Shown here: in pieces, positions 1 to 7,621 of the stretch
Layout: every line of letters starts with the position of its first letter
Numbering within the stretch: the first letter of the stretch is position 1
Origin: a virus
Length of the DNA stretch: 27,895 nt
Strand: one strand, 5' to 3'
Virus record (IMG/VR): IMGVR_UViG_3300030098_000113
Span: 1 to 27,895 of that record
Program-made: the position numbers and the translations under genes
Notes under the pieces: model-generated
What the model was told of the DNA's origin: nothing
Seen by the model: only the letters and a program-made list of their open reading frames with translations
Database searches by the model: none

Positions 1-1580
1 ATAGATATACCTGACGCTGTGCGTCCTATGCCAGATATACCTGTCTGCCCGTGTGCAAAGGATGGAAAGCCTGTGCTTTCATCTGCCAACACTCGTGCTT
101 TGTCAAACATCATCATGTTTTCTTGAGATACGTTTGGATACTTTGTACCGAAGATTGCCTGACCCGGTGCGCCACCTTGTCTACGGAATACTTTGCCCGG
201 ATATAACGTGAGGTCTTGTCCCGGCACTAGATTAGTTTCATCTACCTCAACCAGCAAGTTACCAGACAACACAGCATTGTCAACCGCCATACGCATAAAC
301 CCATTCATCAATGTTTGTGTATCGTCCATATTTTCTGCAATACCCACGCCAAAGAATGAGTATGGATTGAGTTCGTAAGGTGCAGCCATATATGGAATTT
401 TAGATGGTTTAAATGGATTAAGCACAAGACGAATTAGTTTGCCGTTACAAACCCACGCATTGGCTTGCAGTTCATCAAAGTCCTCTAGTTCCTTGGGTAT
501 GTCTACATCTTGCTCAATAAGCATGGCGACATCAATCATGCCCCAATACTCTAGAACCTCAAAACGATCAATGCCATGCTCTGGTGCATAGTCTGAAAGA
601 TCATCCTCCCAATATTTTTTAGTATAGTTTTCGCCAAAGGATATAACTTCATCAATAACAGATGACCTAAAGTATGGGCGTCGTTTTAAAGAACGCAACT
701 GTGTACGAGACATCTTGTGTCTCTCAATTACAAACTGCGCCTCATCCATGTTGTTGGCATCAGGATCAGGATAGAAGTTCCAAACAGAAACGTGTGATAT
801 CTGTGGCACTGTTTTAAATACAGGATCATACTCGCCATCGTCATTCCAATTAGGATATTCTTTGTCAACAGCAAATGGCCCTTTCATTACGCCTGTGCCA
901 AACAAAGATATTTCAAAAGCAGTGCTACGCAAATACTTAGTTGCACTCGACTCTTCAAGTTGATCGTGTATCTTCTTCTGCATTTTTTTAGCAGCAACCA
1001 TAGCTGGGCTAAATGTTACAGAAGTTGGAGTTGCACCCGGCCCCTCTTTTAGCTTATCCTGTACAGGGTCTAACTTTTCTTGCAGTGGACCTAGCTTGTC
1101 CATAAGAGTTTTTTCTGTTGATCCAGCAGGTAAACCTAATCCGTCACCAGCAAAGCCATACGGGTTTTGCAGATCATCAATGCCTACATTATCTTCAGGT
1201 GCTTGTGGATCAAAGTTTACACTATCAACTACACCTTCAGGAAGTGTCGTAGGTTCGATAGAAAGCGGAAAACGATTGTTGGCAAAGAGTACATCGGTAA
1301 TTTGTCCATATGCTGCCAGTGTTTTTGTTTTGGTGATTTTAATAAATACACGAGATTTCTCCGTTTCCGTAAACTGCACATCTGGTGAATACAAACCACG
1401 GTAGTTGCGATATGCTCTAAGCCAGCGTTCTTCATCTTGATACCTATAGTCTTCTGCTTTATGATATCTACCCTCAATAAAGCCAATGATTGAAGACACG
1501 TTAGCATCTTCAGTTGCACTATCATCTGTATCATCTAGTGCAATTGAATCATCTTCCATTAAAATTTCTTCTTCAGCCAT
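1..1580 (-). CDS. Portal protein (C-terminus beyond left edge)
   Basis: The portal is the dodecameric ring at the capsid vertex through which DNA is packaged and ejected and to which the tail attaches. The frame is open from an ATG at 1580 to the window edge, about 526 codons, and is cut off by the window, not broken. The N-terminus is acidic (MAEEEILMEDDSIALDD). Portal-like stretches include ERWLRAYRNYRG near residue 50, HVSVWNFYPDPDA in the middle, and a glycine-rich GISGIGRTASGIS at the last visible residues, typical of portals of P22-like and other podoviruses. A good ribosome binding site (AAGGAAG) precedes the ATG. Terminase lies just upstream, the usual packaging order. The family assignment is by pattern recognition; a portal of another podovirus subgroup is the only serious alternative. 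Confidence 0.85.
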   Translation of the reverse strand, partial: MAEEEILMEDDSIALDDTDDSATEDANVSSIIGFIEGRYHKAEDYRYQDEERWLRAYRNYRGLYSPDVQFTETEKSRVFIKITKTKTLAAYGQITDVLFANNRFPLSIEPTTLPEGVVDSVNFDPQAPEDNVGIDDLQNPYGFAGDGLGLPAGSTEKTLMDKLGPLQEKLDPVQDKLKEGPGATPTSVTFSPAMVAAKKMQKKIHDQLEESSATKYLRSTAFEISLFGTGVMKGPFAVDKEYPNWNDDGEYDPVFKTVPQISHVSVWNFYPDPDANNMDEAQFVIERHKMSRTQLRSLKRRPYFRSSVIDEVISFGENYTKKYWEDDLSDYAPEHGIDRFEVLEYWGMIDVAMLIEQDVDIPKELEDFDELQANAWVCNGKLIRLVLNPFKPSKIPYMAAPYELNPYSFFGVGIAENMDDTQTLMNGFMRMAVDNAVLSGNLLVEVDETNLVPGQDLTLYPGKVFRRQGGAPGQAIFGTKYPNVSQENMMMFDKARVLADESTGFPSFAHGQTGISGIGRTASGIS

Positions 1581-1771
1581 TATACTTCCTTTGCTCCAAC
1601 TATAGTGCATTTATATTTAACAGATTTCCAATTGCCGTCTATAGGCAACTCTTCATGTAATGCTTTCATGGCTATGCATTGATACTTTTCTTCAAACCAC
1701 TGTACGTCTTGTTGCACACAAGATTGACTGTCCATACACGCTGTTAACATTAATGACCAAATAATTTGCAT
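1580..1771 (-). CDS. Small secreted cysteine protein (paralogue 1)
   Basis: This 63-residue protein has an N-terminal hydrophobic segment (MQIIWSLMLTAC) that looks like a signal peptide or lipoprotein-like leader, then a short hydrophilic domain with cysteines at YQC and at KYKC near the end. No family recognised. A TTG twelve bases further upstream (1783) is in frame, but the ATG at 1771 comes right after the terminase stop and is the better start. Its stop overlaps the portal ATG. The layout (leader, central helix with a Cys, C-terminal Y/F-K-C strand) is shared with the proteins at 9935-10141 and, more loosely, 7119-7310 and 15008-15202. An envelope role is inference. Confidence 0.6.
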   Translation of the reverse strand: MQIIWSLMLTACMDSQSCVQQDVQWFEEKYQCIAMKALHEELPIDGNWKSVKYKCTIVGAKEV

Positions 1772-1772
1772 A

Positions 1773-3332
1773 TTAATATCCAAATGTAGAATCTGCTACT
1801 CGCATACCCATACCCGGTCTACCTTGCGGGTCGTAGTCGAAAATACTAAACCGGGGTCTGGACATAATTCCGTACCGTAGGGCATCATAAAGATGGTCTT
1901 CAGACTTTGTATCAACGTCTTCTGGATTGCGTTTGTCAAGCGGAAGTGCTGGTAGCTGGGATATAATGTTCGTGCAATTATTAAAGAACACAAGTCTTGG
2001 TTCCTCCGTGTACTCGTCTACTTGTAGCCGTCTGTGTATTTCGTTTTTACCAGCTACCCTACTGCCTCTGCTTCTATCTGATGGACGCCATCTGCATCCT
2101 TTACTAATCATTTGTTCTGCCAGACTAGGACCAGTATCGCCGCGCTTATGCCAAAGAGAACTATCAAGAACACCGTACTTGATGTTGCCATCCCCAGCTT
2201 CCAACTCAAGTATTTGCTCTGCCAAATCTGTCGCCAGAACTTTAGAAACGTAATGCTCCCTGTATACAATAAGCTGTTCAGCAGGACTAACAGCAAACCA
2301 AACAACCCCACTGTATGAGCCATACCCATAATCACAAGCCCTAAACTTAACCCAATTATTAGGAATGGGGAAAGGATCAACCACGTGAATGTTACGATCA
2401 AACTCCGTAAAGGCTGCACCTTCTTTAATATCCCAATCACCTTCTAATAACTGTCTTCGTTGTTGTTCTGGCATGGATAGAAGCATCGCTTCGTAGTCAC
2501 CCGACTCTGCCAAGTAAGGATTGTCAGATAATCTTGCTGGGATAAACCGCCTTTTGAATAGAGGTCTGCCAGCTTTTGCATGTCCTGCGGGATACCGCAA
2601 GACCTCTCCTGTTTCAGAATCTGTCGCATCGAAAGACCTATTATATGGTGCAGGGTCGATGAACATCTTCTTGACCCATTGATGGCCCCGTCCTCCGGGG
2701 TTAGTTGTAGCCCTCATAAATATGGGCAAGTCTGGTGCAGTGGACCGTAGACGTGACCGCATGTAATTCCATGCATACGGTGTGGACCATTGAGTCAATT
2801 CGTCAAACCCTATCCAGCTAAATGCTAGACCCTGATAACGCAAGACATCATCATCTCTATCCAGATATGACATCCACAACCTTGCGCCAGATGGTGCAGT
2901 CCACTGCATCTTACGTTCTGACCACTTTATCCCCGGCCAGATTTTTGGGTACAACTCCTGCGACTTGAATATAAGTTCACGCAGTTCCTCTGTTGTATGC
3001 CGAAGCAACAGTCCACTAAACTGTGGATGCCCCATGTAACGTAGTGGGTCTGCAAGCATGGCATAGCTTTTACCACCCCCTGCACTTCCACCGTATAACA
3101 CTTCTCGTTCTGCAGCAGCTAGAAACTCTGTTTGTGGACCCTTGTTTGGTTTAAATAATACATTGGCATGTTCTTCTATTGCTTCTGTTTCATATGAAAC
3201 ATCTTGTATTTCAACCGTTGGCTTTGGAGCCGACTCTTTCTTCTTCAAGGGCTTTCGCTTTGGAGATTGCCTTTTCCGCATATTCTGCCCACTTGCGGAG
3301 GCTTCTAGCTTGGTTCTTACGATGTTTTTCAT
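1773..3332 (-). CDS. terL: Terminase large subunit (ATPase-nuclease)
   Basis: This is the packaging motor: the N-terminal ATPase pumps DNA into the prohead and the C-terminal RNase H-fold nuclease cuts concatemers. Seen in the 519 residues: Walker A GGSAGGGKS at 81-89, Walker B ending in D177-E178 (SWIGFDE), coupling motif ATTNPGG at 208-214, and nuclease acidic residues D334 (RACDYGYG), D390 (YGVLDSS) and the D479/D483 cluster (EDHLYDALRYG). Length is normal for the family. The first 55 residues are a basic, low-complexity extension (KRKPLKKK) that overlaps the upstream gene by 122 nt. An alternative ATG at residue 18 (3281) would shorten the overlap. No other Met occurs before the Walker A region, so overlap cannot be avoided. 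Confidence 0.95.
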   Translation of the reverse strand: MKNIVRTKLEASASGQNMRKRQSPKRKPLKKKESAPKPTVEIQDVSYETEAIEEHANVLFKPNKGPQTEFLAAAEREVLYGGSAGGGKSYAMLADPLRYMGHPQFSGLLLRHTTEELRELIFKSQELYPKIWPGIKWSERKMQWTAPSGARLWMSYLDRDDDVLRYQGLAFSWIGFDELTQWSTPYAWNYMRSRLRSTAPDLPIFMRATTNPGGRGHQWVKKMFIDPAPYNRSFDATDSETGEVLRYPAGHAKAGRPLFKRRFIPARLSDNPYLAESGDYEAMLLSMPEQQRRQLLEGDWDIKEGAAFTEFDRNIHVVDPFPIPNNWVKFRACDYGYGSYSGVVWFAVSPAEQLIVYREHYVSKVLATDLAEQILELEAGDGNIKYGVLDSSLWHKRGDTGPSLAEQMISKGCRWRPSDRSRGSRVAGKNEIHRRLQVDEYTEEPRLVFFNNCTNIISQLPALPLDKRNPEDVDTKSEDHLYDALRYGIMSRPRFSIFDYDPQGRPGMGMRVADSTFGY

Positions 3333-3615
3333 TACCTAACCGTTTTCTTAATCCTACATGTGAAATGTATCTGTTAGTATTAGCACTCAACCAGTTCGCT
3401 ACTTCACGGTAGGAGTATTGATTTACATGCTTCCTTGCTTTCTCTAGCAAGTCTAGTTCAGTTTGTATAGGGTCAAGAAGGTCGGGGTCTTCTTCGTTTA
3501 CTTTGTATCCAAAAGGTACAGTCCTAGCAATGCGAGGTATCTGCACCCATACGTTCTGTTCTTTAATGTCTGTCGGCTGTGGTAGCTTCCACTTGCCTAC
3601 GCTTCTATTCATCAT
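3211..3615 (-). CDS. HTH-like DNA-binding protein of packaging module
   Basis: This 134-residue protein lies between the terminase subunits. Residues 66-92 (QYSYREVANWLSANTNRYIS and HVGLRKRL) look like the helix-turn-helix found at the end of serine recombinases and in some terminase small subunits. The C-terminal third is highly basic and probably helical (KWAEYAEKAISKAKALEEE). It starts at tandem ATGs inside the end of the previous gene and overlaps terL by 122 nt. It may help recognise the packaging site together with TerS, or could itself be the true small terminase; the sequence does not decide. Expression of the gene is very likely; function is inference. Confidence 0.75.
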   Translation of the reverse strand: MMNRSVGKWKLPQPTDIKEQNVWVQIPRIARTVPFGYKVNEEDPDLLDPIQTELDLLEKARKHVNQYSYREVANWLSANTNRYISHVGLRKRLGNEKHRKNQARSLRKWAEYAEKAISKAKALEEERVGSKANG

Positions 3616-3979
3616 CTTCTACGGTAGCTTTAGGTGGCATAAGCATAACACCACCACTTGCCTCTACCTGCATCTTCTCTGTCTTCACCAGACCTACACG
3701 GTCAAGTAGTTCTTTAGCAGCAACCATCTTGTCACGAATACCTAGTTCCGTTGGGTCAACAAGTGCGCCTGTCATAGCCATAGCAGCCCGTGGTGCATTA
3801 CGTGCCATGTACATCTGCGTAGCTTCAAGTATTTCTTCTTTTAATCCCTTGACAATCTCTGCCGTTCCACTTGTGTCTGCGTAACCTGCCATCTTCTTTG
3901 CAGTCACCATGTCACCACCTGCTTCGTCAAAAAGCACTGCAAGAAACTTCTGCTGTTTTTCTGTTAGCTGTCTAGCCAT
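3605..3979 (-). CDS. terS: Terminase small subunit
   Basis: TerS binds phage DNA and loads the large subunit for packaging. The 124-residue product begins LTEKQQKFLAVLFDEAGGD and has an A-x-x-x-A-G-Y element (KKMAGYAD, about residues 29-36), the signature of the HTH-containing Terminase_2-type small subunits (LT.KQ..F...Y....AA..AGY). The rest is mostly helical, as expected for the oligomerisation core, and ends in an acidic tail (VEDDE). It follows the lysozyme gene directly and precedes the HTH-like gene and terL. Assignment rests on the N-terminal signature and gene position. Confidence 0.75.
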   Translation of the reverse strand: MARQLTEKQQKFLAVLFDEAGGDMVTAKKMAGYADTSGTAEIVKGLKEEILEATQMYMARNAPRAAMAMTGALVDPTELGIRDKMVAAKELLDRVGLVKTEKMQVEASGGVMLMPPKATVEDDE

Positions 3980-4464
3980 TATATCTCACCTGTGTGCATA
4001 GCATGTGCTAATTTTGTTGCCCTTGATTTTACCTGATTTGCCCACCTGCTGTCAAGCATTTCTTTTGCTGCTTCTTCAAAATTATTTTCGTGGATAGCTG
4101 CCCACATTTTTTTGAACTTATTTAATCTTGGTACACCCATATTAAATGCCATGTCTACCAATATAAGCTGACGCACAGAGTCTAACCTGTCCACGCAAGG
4201 GTGCGCACGTAACAGTTCTTCTTCGACAATCTGTACGTCATTCTCTGCTAGGTACATGGCATCAGCTTCGGATATACCATACTCATAAATTGTATCAATG
4301 TTAGGAATATCCATCCACGCTAGTTCTTCATCAGTGATGCCACGATCCTCTAGGTTCCTTCCAATACCAATTGTATCAATTCCTAGTGTGTCTTTGTATA
4401 CTTGAAGGCGTAAACCCTCGTGTATAATTAATTTATTAACTAAATCTTCTTTGTTATATTTCAT
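3979..4464 (-). CDS. T4-type lysozyme endolysin (GH24)
   Basis: This enzyme hydrolyses the MurNAc-GlcNAc bond of peptidoglycan at the end of infection. The catalytic triad of T4 lysozyme is present with identical spacing: E16 in HEG, D25 in YKDT and T31 in TIGIGRN (T4: E11, D20, T26). Further family blocks are VDMAFNMGVPRLNKFKKMWA and a C-terminal SRWANQVKSRATKLAHAM. Length (161) matches T4 lysozyme (164). No signal peptide or SAR segment is visible, so release should depend on a holin. Its start overlaps the stop of the upstream membrane protein (ATGA), and that protein together with the 127-residue membrane protein forms the rest of the lysis cassette. Confidence 0.92.
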   Translation of the reverse strand: MKYNKEDLVNKLIIHEGLRLQVYKDTLGIDTIGIGRNLEDRGITDEELAWMDIPNIDTIYEYGISEADAMYLAENDVQIVEEELLRAHPCVDRLDSVRQLILVDMAFNMGVPRLNKFKKMWAAIHENNFEEAAKEMLDSRWANQVKSRATKLAHAMHTGEI

Positions 4465-4664
4465 TTCTCATGCCCCATCCATACCGCAAATGCACCTGTC
4501 ATGGCCCCCGTGACTACACTCACTAGTGCTGCTTGCTGACTTGTTGGTTCTGGTAGTGACATGAACCACTCCACTACCCGCCAAGCCGATAGCGACATCC
4601 CAATCATCATCAGACGGGGAAGTATCTTCCACCGTAAAAATCTCTCCATTGTTACTTCTGCCAC
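4461..4664 (-). CDS. Two-TM membrane protein, lysis cassette (holin-like)
   Basis: A 67-residue protein with two likely membrane helices (about 14-36, ILPRLMMIGMSLSAWRVVEW, and 42-62, SQQAALVSVVTGAMTGAFAV) and short charged ends. The start is a GTG at 4664, supported by GAGG seven bases upstream; an ATG five codons later (4649) is less well placed. Its stop overlaps the lysozyme start, implying coupled translation. Size, topology and position fit a holin or holin accessory/antiholin, but such proteins are too divergent to assign by sequence alone. Confidence 0.75.
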   Translation of the reverse strand: MAEVTMERFLRWKILPRLMMIGMSLSAWRVVEWFMSLPEPTSQQAALVSVVTGAMTGAFAVWMGHEK

Positions 4665-4724
4665 GATTTATCCTCGCTTGTTCTTCTGTAGTTTTCTCGT
4701 GCATATTCAATGTCGGCACTTGGA

Positions 4725-5108
4725 CTACCCTTTTCCAAATAGCCTAGTAGCACTGCGAACACCAAAGCTGGCAGCAACAATAACACCAAGACTATATTGA
4801 TACCATGTTGGCATTGCTTGTAACTGTGCAAATCCGTTTGCAACTACTTCTTCCATACCCGGAACGAACGCAAGAATGAGAGGTATAGAGAACAAAATGG
4901 TAAGCCACTCATCTTTCCACGACGACCTACTGCCTTTAGCCATTTCCAAATCCCAATCAAGTTCGCCCGTAGCTTTTTTCTCCATGATTGTAGCTTCTGC
5001 TTTAGCCCGTGCAACTTTTGCACCAGTTTCTGCTTTAGATTTTTCAACTTTTCCATTTAACCATGTCCCTGCTAGTTCAGCCACTGGCCCTATTAATAGA
5101 TTCAACAT
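4725..5108 (-). CDS. Putative holin, GTA_holin_3TM-like
   Basis: This 127-residue protein begins with a short hydrophobic stretch (LLIGPVAELAGTW), a charged alanine-rich helix (residues 20-50), then the block DWDLEMAKGSRSSWKDEWLT (51-70) followed by a membrane helix (about 68-82, ILFSIPLILAFVPG) and a second (about 103-119, YQYSLGVIVAASFG). The charged helix, the SxxSWKDEW block and the following membrane helices resemble the three-TM holins of gene transfer agents and marine phages. It would form the lethal membrane hole that lets the lysozyme out. It stops 60 nt before the next gene, the only gap of its kind in this cassette. Confidence 0.75.
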   Translation of the reverse strand: MLNLLIGPVAELAGTWLNGKVEKSKAETGAKVARAKAEATIMEKKATGELDWDLEMAKGSRSSWKDEWLTILFSIPLILAFVPGMEEVVANGFAQLQAMPTWYQYSLGVIVAASFGVRSATRLFGKG

Positions 5109-5347
5109 TATGCTCTCCTGAACCTTGCTGTCTTTTTAGCAATCTTTTTTGGTTGCTTGACAAATTGTTTGCCCTTACGAGTTCCTTCCCTCTTAGCTTT
5201 GGACGTAGCTGCGTATTCTTGCGCCGACAAACTTTTGATTGCTGCTGCTGGTAAATACCGTTCACCCGTTTTACTGGACGGTTTCCCACTCTTTGTTCTC
5301 CAATCCTGCTTAGTCCATTGCTTTAGACTTTTCTGTGGTGCTTTCAT
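5108..5347 (-). CDS. Small basic conserved phage protein
   Basis: A 79-residue, strongly basic protein. It opens KAPQKSLKQWTKQDWRTKSG, continues KPSSKTGERYLPAAAIKSLS and ends in KGKQFVKQPKKIAKKTARFR. I recall very similar small proteins in cyanophages and pelagiphages, with the same order SLK.WT.Q.WRTKSGKPS..TGERYLP..AI..LS..EYAAT. Their function is unknown. The charge suggests nucleic-acid binding or a virion-associated role; that is inference. Its ATG shares the last base of the upstream stop (TAATG). Confidence 0.8.
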   Translation of the reverse strand: MKAPQKSLKQWTKQDWRTKSGKPSSKTGERYLPAAAIKSLSAQEYAATSKAKREGTRKGKQFVKQPKKIAKKTARFRRA

Positions 5348-6039
5348 TATTTTCGTGACTTCTCTATAGCTTTAAATGTTTCTCTTAAACTAGGCGGCTT
5401 CTCATTTTTAGGATCATACTTACACTGTATTTCTTTTGGAAAGTATTCGTGTAGATTTATCCAAACACTATCCACCGTATTGTTAGCACCATGATATATA
5501 CATAACCTTTCTCCGTCTATAGTCTGACATCCTTGTAATCTACACACTACATATTCAGGAGTTGCATTAGCTGCTAGACCTTTAAGAAATAATACAAACC
5601 CTAACAACATACCTGCGCCAATACCTGACATGACTATCCATGCTACAATTTCTACAAACTTACGTCTACGCTGTCTTTGTTTATATAATGTTTCTTGGCG
5701 AGATTTTCTAATTGTTCCTTCCATTTTAACAAGTTCATCCCACTTAGATTTACCCATAGTAAGGCCAATCCACTGCTGTAACTCTCTGCGTTGTGCTTCT
5801 GCTTTCTGTTTAGCAGCGAATGTCTCTATAGCTTCTTGTTCAATAGACTTGCCAGCAAATAGTTTTTTAAAAATAGGTGGATTCTTAGCCTCTTTCTCAA
5901 GCATGTCCAAGTCAGACATTGCGCCCATCCATCTAGACAAGTCAGATGCCATAGATTCAATGTCACGGCCTACTTGAAAGCCTTTCTTGATAGCACCAAA
6001 CGCTGCTGATGCTGTTGCCATTGCACTAATCGGGTCCAT
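5347..6039 (-). CDS. Membrane-anchored coiled-coil protein, unknown
   Basis: This 230-residue protein is unrecognised. It has a small-residue-rich N-terminus (ISAMATASAAFGAIKKGFQV), a long charged helical region (about 60-128) rich in E, K, Q and R, one strong membrane helix (about 131-153, VAWIVMSGIGAGMLLGFVLF), and a C-terminal domain of about 75 residues with four cysteines (166, 171, 180, 206) that could pair in the periplasm. A cytosolic coiled coil with an exported Cys domain is the simplest topology. It directly follows the oxygenase gene, with no intervening base. An envelope or virion-ejection role is possible, but nothing decides it. Confidence 0.75.
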   Translation of the reverse strand: MDPISAMATASAAFGAIKKGFQVGRDIESMASDLSRWMGAMSDLDMLEKEAKNPPIFKKLFAGKSIEQEAIETFAAKQKAEAQRRELQQWIGLTMGKSKWDELVKMEGTIRKSRQETLYKQRQRRRKFVEIVAWIVMSGIGAGMLLGFVLFLKGLAANATPEYVVCRLQGCQTIDGERLCIYHGANNTVDSVWINLHEYFPKEIQCKYDPKNEKPPSLRETFKAIEKSRK

Positions 6040-7119
6040 CTATGCTGCTTTCTTTATAGGGTTATTGGCCTCTACTCCCATCCACTTACTCCATTCAGCG
6101 TAGTAGTGTCGCATACCTACCTCATCGTGAATGGTTCTGTTCTCATGTCTACCGTGCAAAATATTACGAGGTTCCGTTCCGGGGCGCATTGTTGTACCCT
6201 GTCCAGCTACACCTATAAGGTCTTCGTGCAAGTTACGTCCAAACGGACCCCATATAGAGTTGTGATGTTCAATGCGTGTGTTTCGTTCTTCCGGTGTATC
6301 ACTCTTTAGTCCATAACCACGAAACTCAATCAATACTTTATCAGGCCCAAGAGGTGTTACGCTGTCGCTACGGTAGGCACTGCCTCGCAGGTTGAAGTTG
6401 TAGCCGGGAAACAAGTCTACCATGTACCACTGATTTGGTGGCAGGTTGGGAAAAGATAACTCGCCCCTATCTTCAAATCCCTGATACTCTTCATAGTTAA
6501 CAGTAAAGCTGCTAACATTAACATGACCATTGTCAAAAGGCACGTTTTTTCTAGCAAAGTATTCATCGTTAAATCCAGAGACACGATTGAAGTAATGCAT
6601 GAAGTCGTGGTAAAACTCGCTATTAGTATCATGCCACAGTTTGTAGTTTGTACCTATGATGGCTTTGTGGTAGTGAAATACTTCTAGTTCTTCTGCATCA
6701 ATAGCATCAGCAATGCAATCAAACGCCCCACAAGTCCACTCCTCCACACTCATGTCAGGGTTTTTATTTAGAGTAACCCAGATCATACCGCCATGCTTTA
6801 CTTCGCAGTGCAGTTCACCCCAGTCACGTGCGTGATAGCACAGAGATATATCATTACCTGCAGGTGATATAACTCCTTTATTTAGAAAAGACCTGTAGCC
6901 ATTGTCAAACTTAATGGTTATTATGTTTTGTCCAGCTATCTGTGCAGTCCTGTAACTGCCTATGTGTTCTATTTCACTTTTGTGAAATGCAGGAACCCAT
7001 ACCTTTGAAAAAATGTTTTCTAGTTCTTCTTCAAACAAACTCTGATCAGAGTATATGAGAGAGTTTACATACTCGACATTAGGCTCTTTAATCCAGTTCG
7101 TGTGATTGCGTGGTGGCAT
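6040..7119 (-). CDS. Atypical Rieske-type oxygenase, methanesulfonate monooxygenase alpha-like
   Basis: Rieske oxygenases pass electrons from a [2Fe-2S] cluster to a mononuclear iron that hydroxylates substrate; methanesulfonate monooxygenase splits methanesulfonate to formaldehyde and sulfite. In this 359-residue protein the Rieske part is abnormal. Where a CxH...CxxH pair is expected, the chain reads SFLNKGVISPAGND then LCYHARDWGELHC, leaving C94-x-H96 and C105-x3-H109 as the only candidates. The catalytic domain looks intact: N158-Y-K-L, then E168-x2-H171-x3-H175 (families usually have x4) and D300 in the HEDLIGVAGQG block. The start at 7119 has AAGGAT upstream and is coupled to the previous stop (TAATG). 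No reductase, ferredoxin or beta subunit gene lies nearby, so host partners would be needed. HMO-2011 is described as carrying an atypical methanesulfonate monooxygenase, which this matches; the substrate is not proven here. Confidence 0.8.
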   Translation of the reverse strand: MPPRNHTNWIKEPNVEYVNSLIYSDQSLFEEELENIFSKVWVPAFHKSEIEHIGSYRTAQIAGQNIITIKFDNGYRSFLNKGVISPAGNDISLCYHARDWGELHCEVKHGGMIWVTLNKNPDMSVEEWTCGAFDCIADAIDAEELEVFHYHKAIIGTNYKLWHDTNSEFYHDFMHYFNRVSGFNDEYFARKNVPFDNGHVNVSSFTVNYEEYQGFEDRGELSFPNLPPNQWYMVDLFPGYNFNLRGSAYRSDSVTPLGPDKVLIEFRGYGLKSDTPEERNTRIEHHNSIWGPFGRNLHEDLIGVAGQGTTMRPGTEPRNILHGRHENRTIHDEVGMRHYYAEWSKWMGVEANNPIKKAA

Positions 7120-7310
7120 TAATATATCCTTACGTTGCCAGTGTTAATGTATCTAGGAAGGCAGTATGCAGTTATCAGATTTCCTTGTTTATGTAATGTC
7201 TGTGCGTACCAGACACATTCTTTTAAATCCCTAAAAAATAAATCTTTGCTCTCTAGTTTTTTGTCTTCACCAATGCCTACAAATACAAGAAGTAAAAATA
7301 CATGTTCCAC
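7119..7310 (-). CDS. Small secreted protein with two cysteines (paralogue-like)
   Basis: The likely product is 63 residues from a GTG at 7310 that lies one base after the upstream stop; a longer in-frame start exists at 7406 but would overlap the upstream gene almost entirely. It has a hydrophobic leader (EHVFLLLVFVGIG), then FRDLKECVWYAQTLHKQGN and TAYCLPRYI. The pattern LKxC...A..L....(Y)xAYCxP is one I recall from other marine phage small proteins. The ribosome site GGAGG is 14 nt upstream, a little far. Its stop overlaps the ATG of the oxygenase, so the two are translationally coupled. Function unknown. Confidence 0.6.
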   Translation of the reverse strand: MEHVFLLLVFVGIGEDKKLESKDLFFRDLKECVWYAQTLHKQGNLITAYCLPRYINTGNVRIY

Positions 7311-7311
7311 T

Positions 7312-7563
7312 TCACGACTTGTAACCTCCACCTGCTGCTTTATAAGCCTTTGCAAGCATCTGGGCTTTACGCGCTGACCACTGACCGGGTGCGCCACCTT
7401 TACCACCAGCTTTAATGCGGTTGAACTGTCGCTTTCTCATGGCTGGCTTAGTGTAGTTGCCAGCTTCATTAACTCTACTTTTGCTCTTCGCCGCACCACC
7501 CGGCGCAAGTTTAAGCGGTCTAACTGGTTTCTTTTTCGCCTTTGCTTTTGTTGTCTTCGCCAT
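7312..7563 (-). CDS. Small basic conserved phage protein
   Basis: An 83-residue protein with a lysine/alanine-rich tail at the N-terminus (MAKTTKAKAKKKPVRPLK, histone H1-like) and a conserved-looking C-terminal block: NEAGNYTKPAMRKRQFNRIK at about 32-51, then GGAPGQWSARKAQMLAKAYK. I recall this block from many cyanophage and bacterial small proteins of unknown function; some are fused to larger proteins. DNA or RNA binding is suggested only by charge. A 58-nt untranslated gap separates it from the SET gene upstream. Confidence 0.8.
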   Translation of the reverse strand: MAKTTKAKAKKKPVRPLKLAPGGAAKSKSRVNEAGNYTKPAMRKRQFNRIKAGGKGGAPGQWSARKAQMLAKAYKAAGGGYKS

Positions 7564-7621
7564 CTTCCTAATCTCGCTTCTTTATGCTGTAAAGAAATAT
7601 CCATGATGCTGCCCTTTAATA

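Noticed and set aside
193-1404. Plus-strand frames opposite the portal gene
   Set aside because: They are antisense to a continuous, protein-like portal frame and have no recognisable content.
4468-4719. 83-residue frame overlapping the two-TM lysis protein
   Set aside because: The competing frame has two clean membrane helices, a GAGG site and ATGA coupling to lysozyme; this one has no coherent features.
7119-7406. Long 95-residue version of the small secreted protein
   Set aside because: It would overlap the upstream gene by 95 nt and bury the hydrophobic leader; the GTG at 7310 right after the stop is simpler.
7564-7621. Possible Arg-rich peptide starting at an ATG in the gap before the 83-residue basic protein
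   Set aside because: Most of it would be the +1 shadow of the basic protein gene, and arginine richness is what a frame-shifted lysine-rich gene gives.
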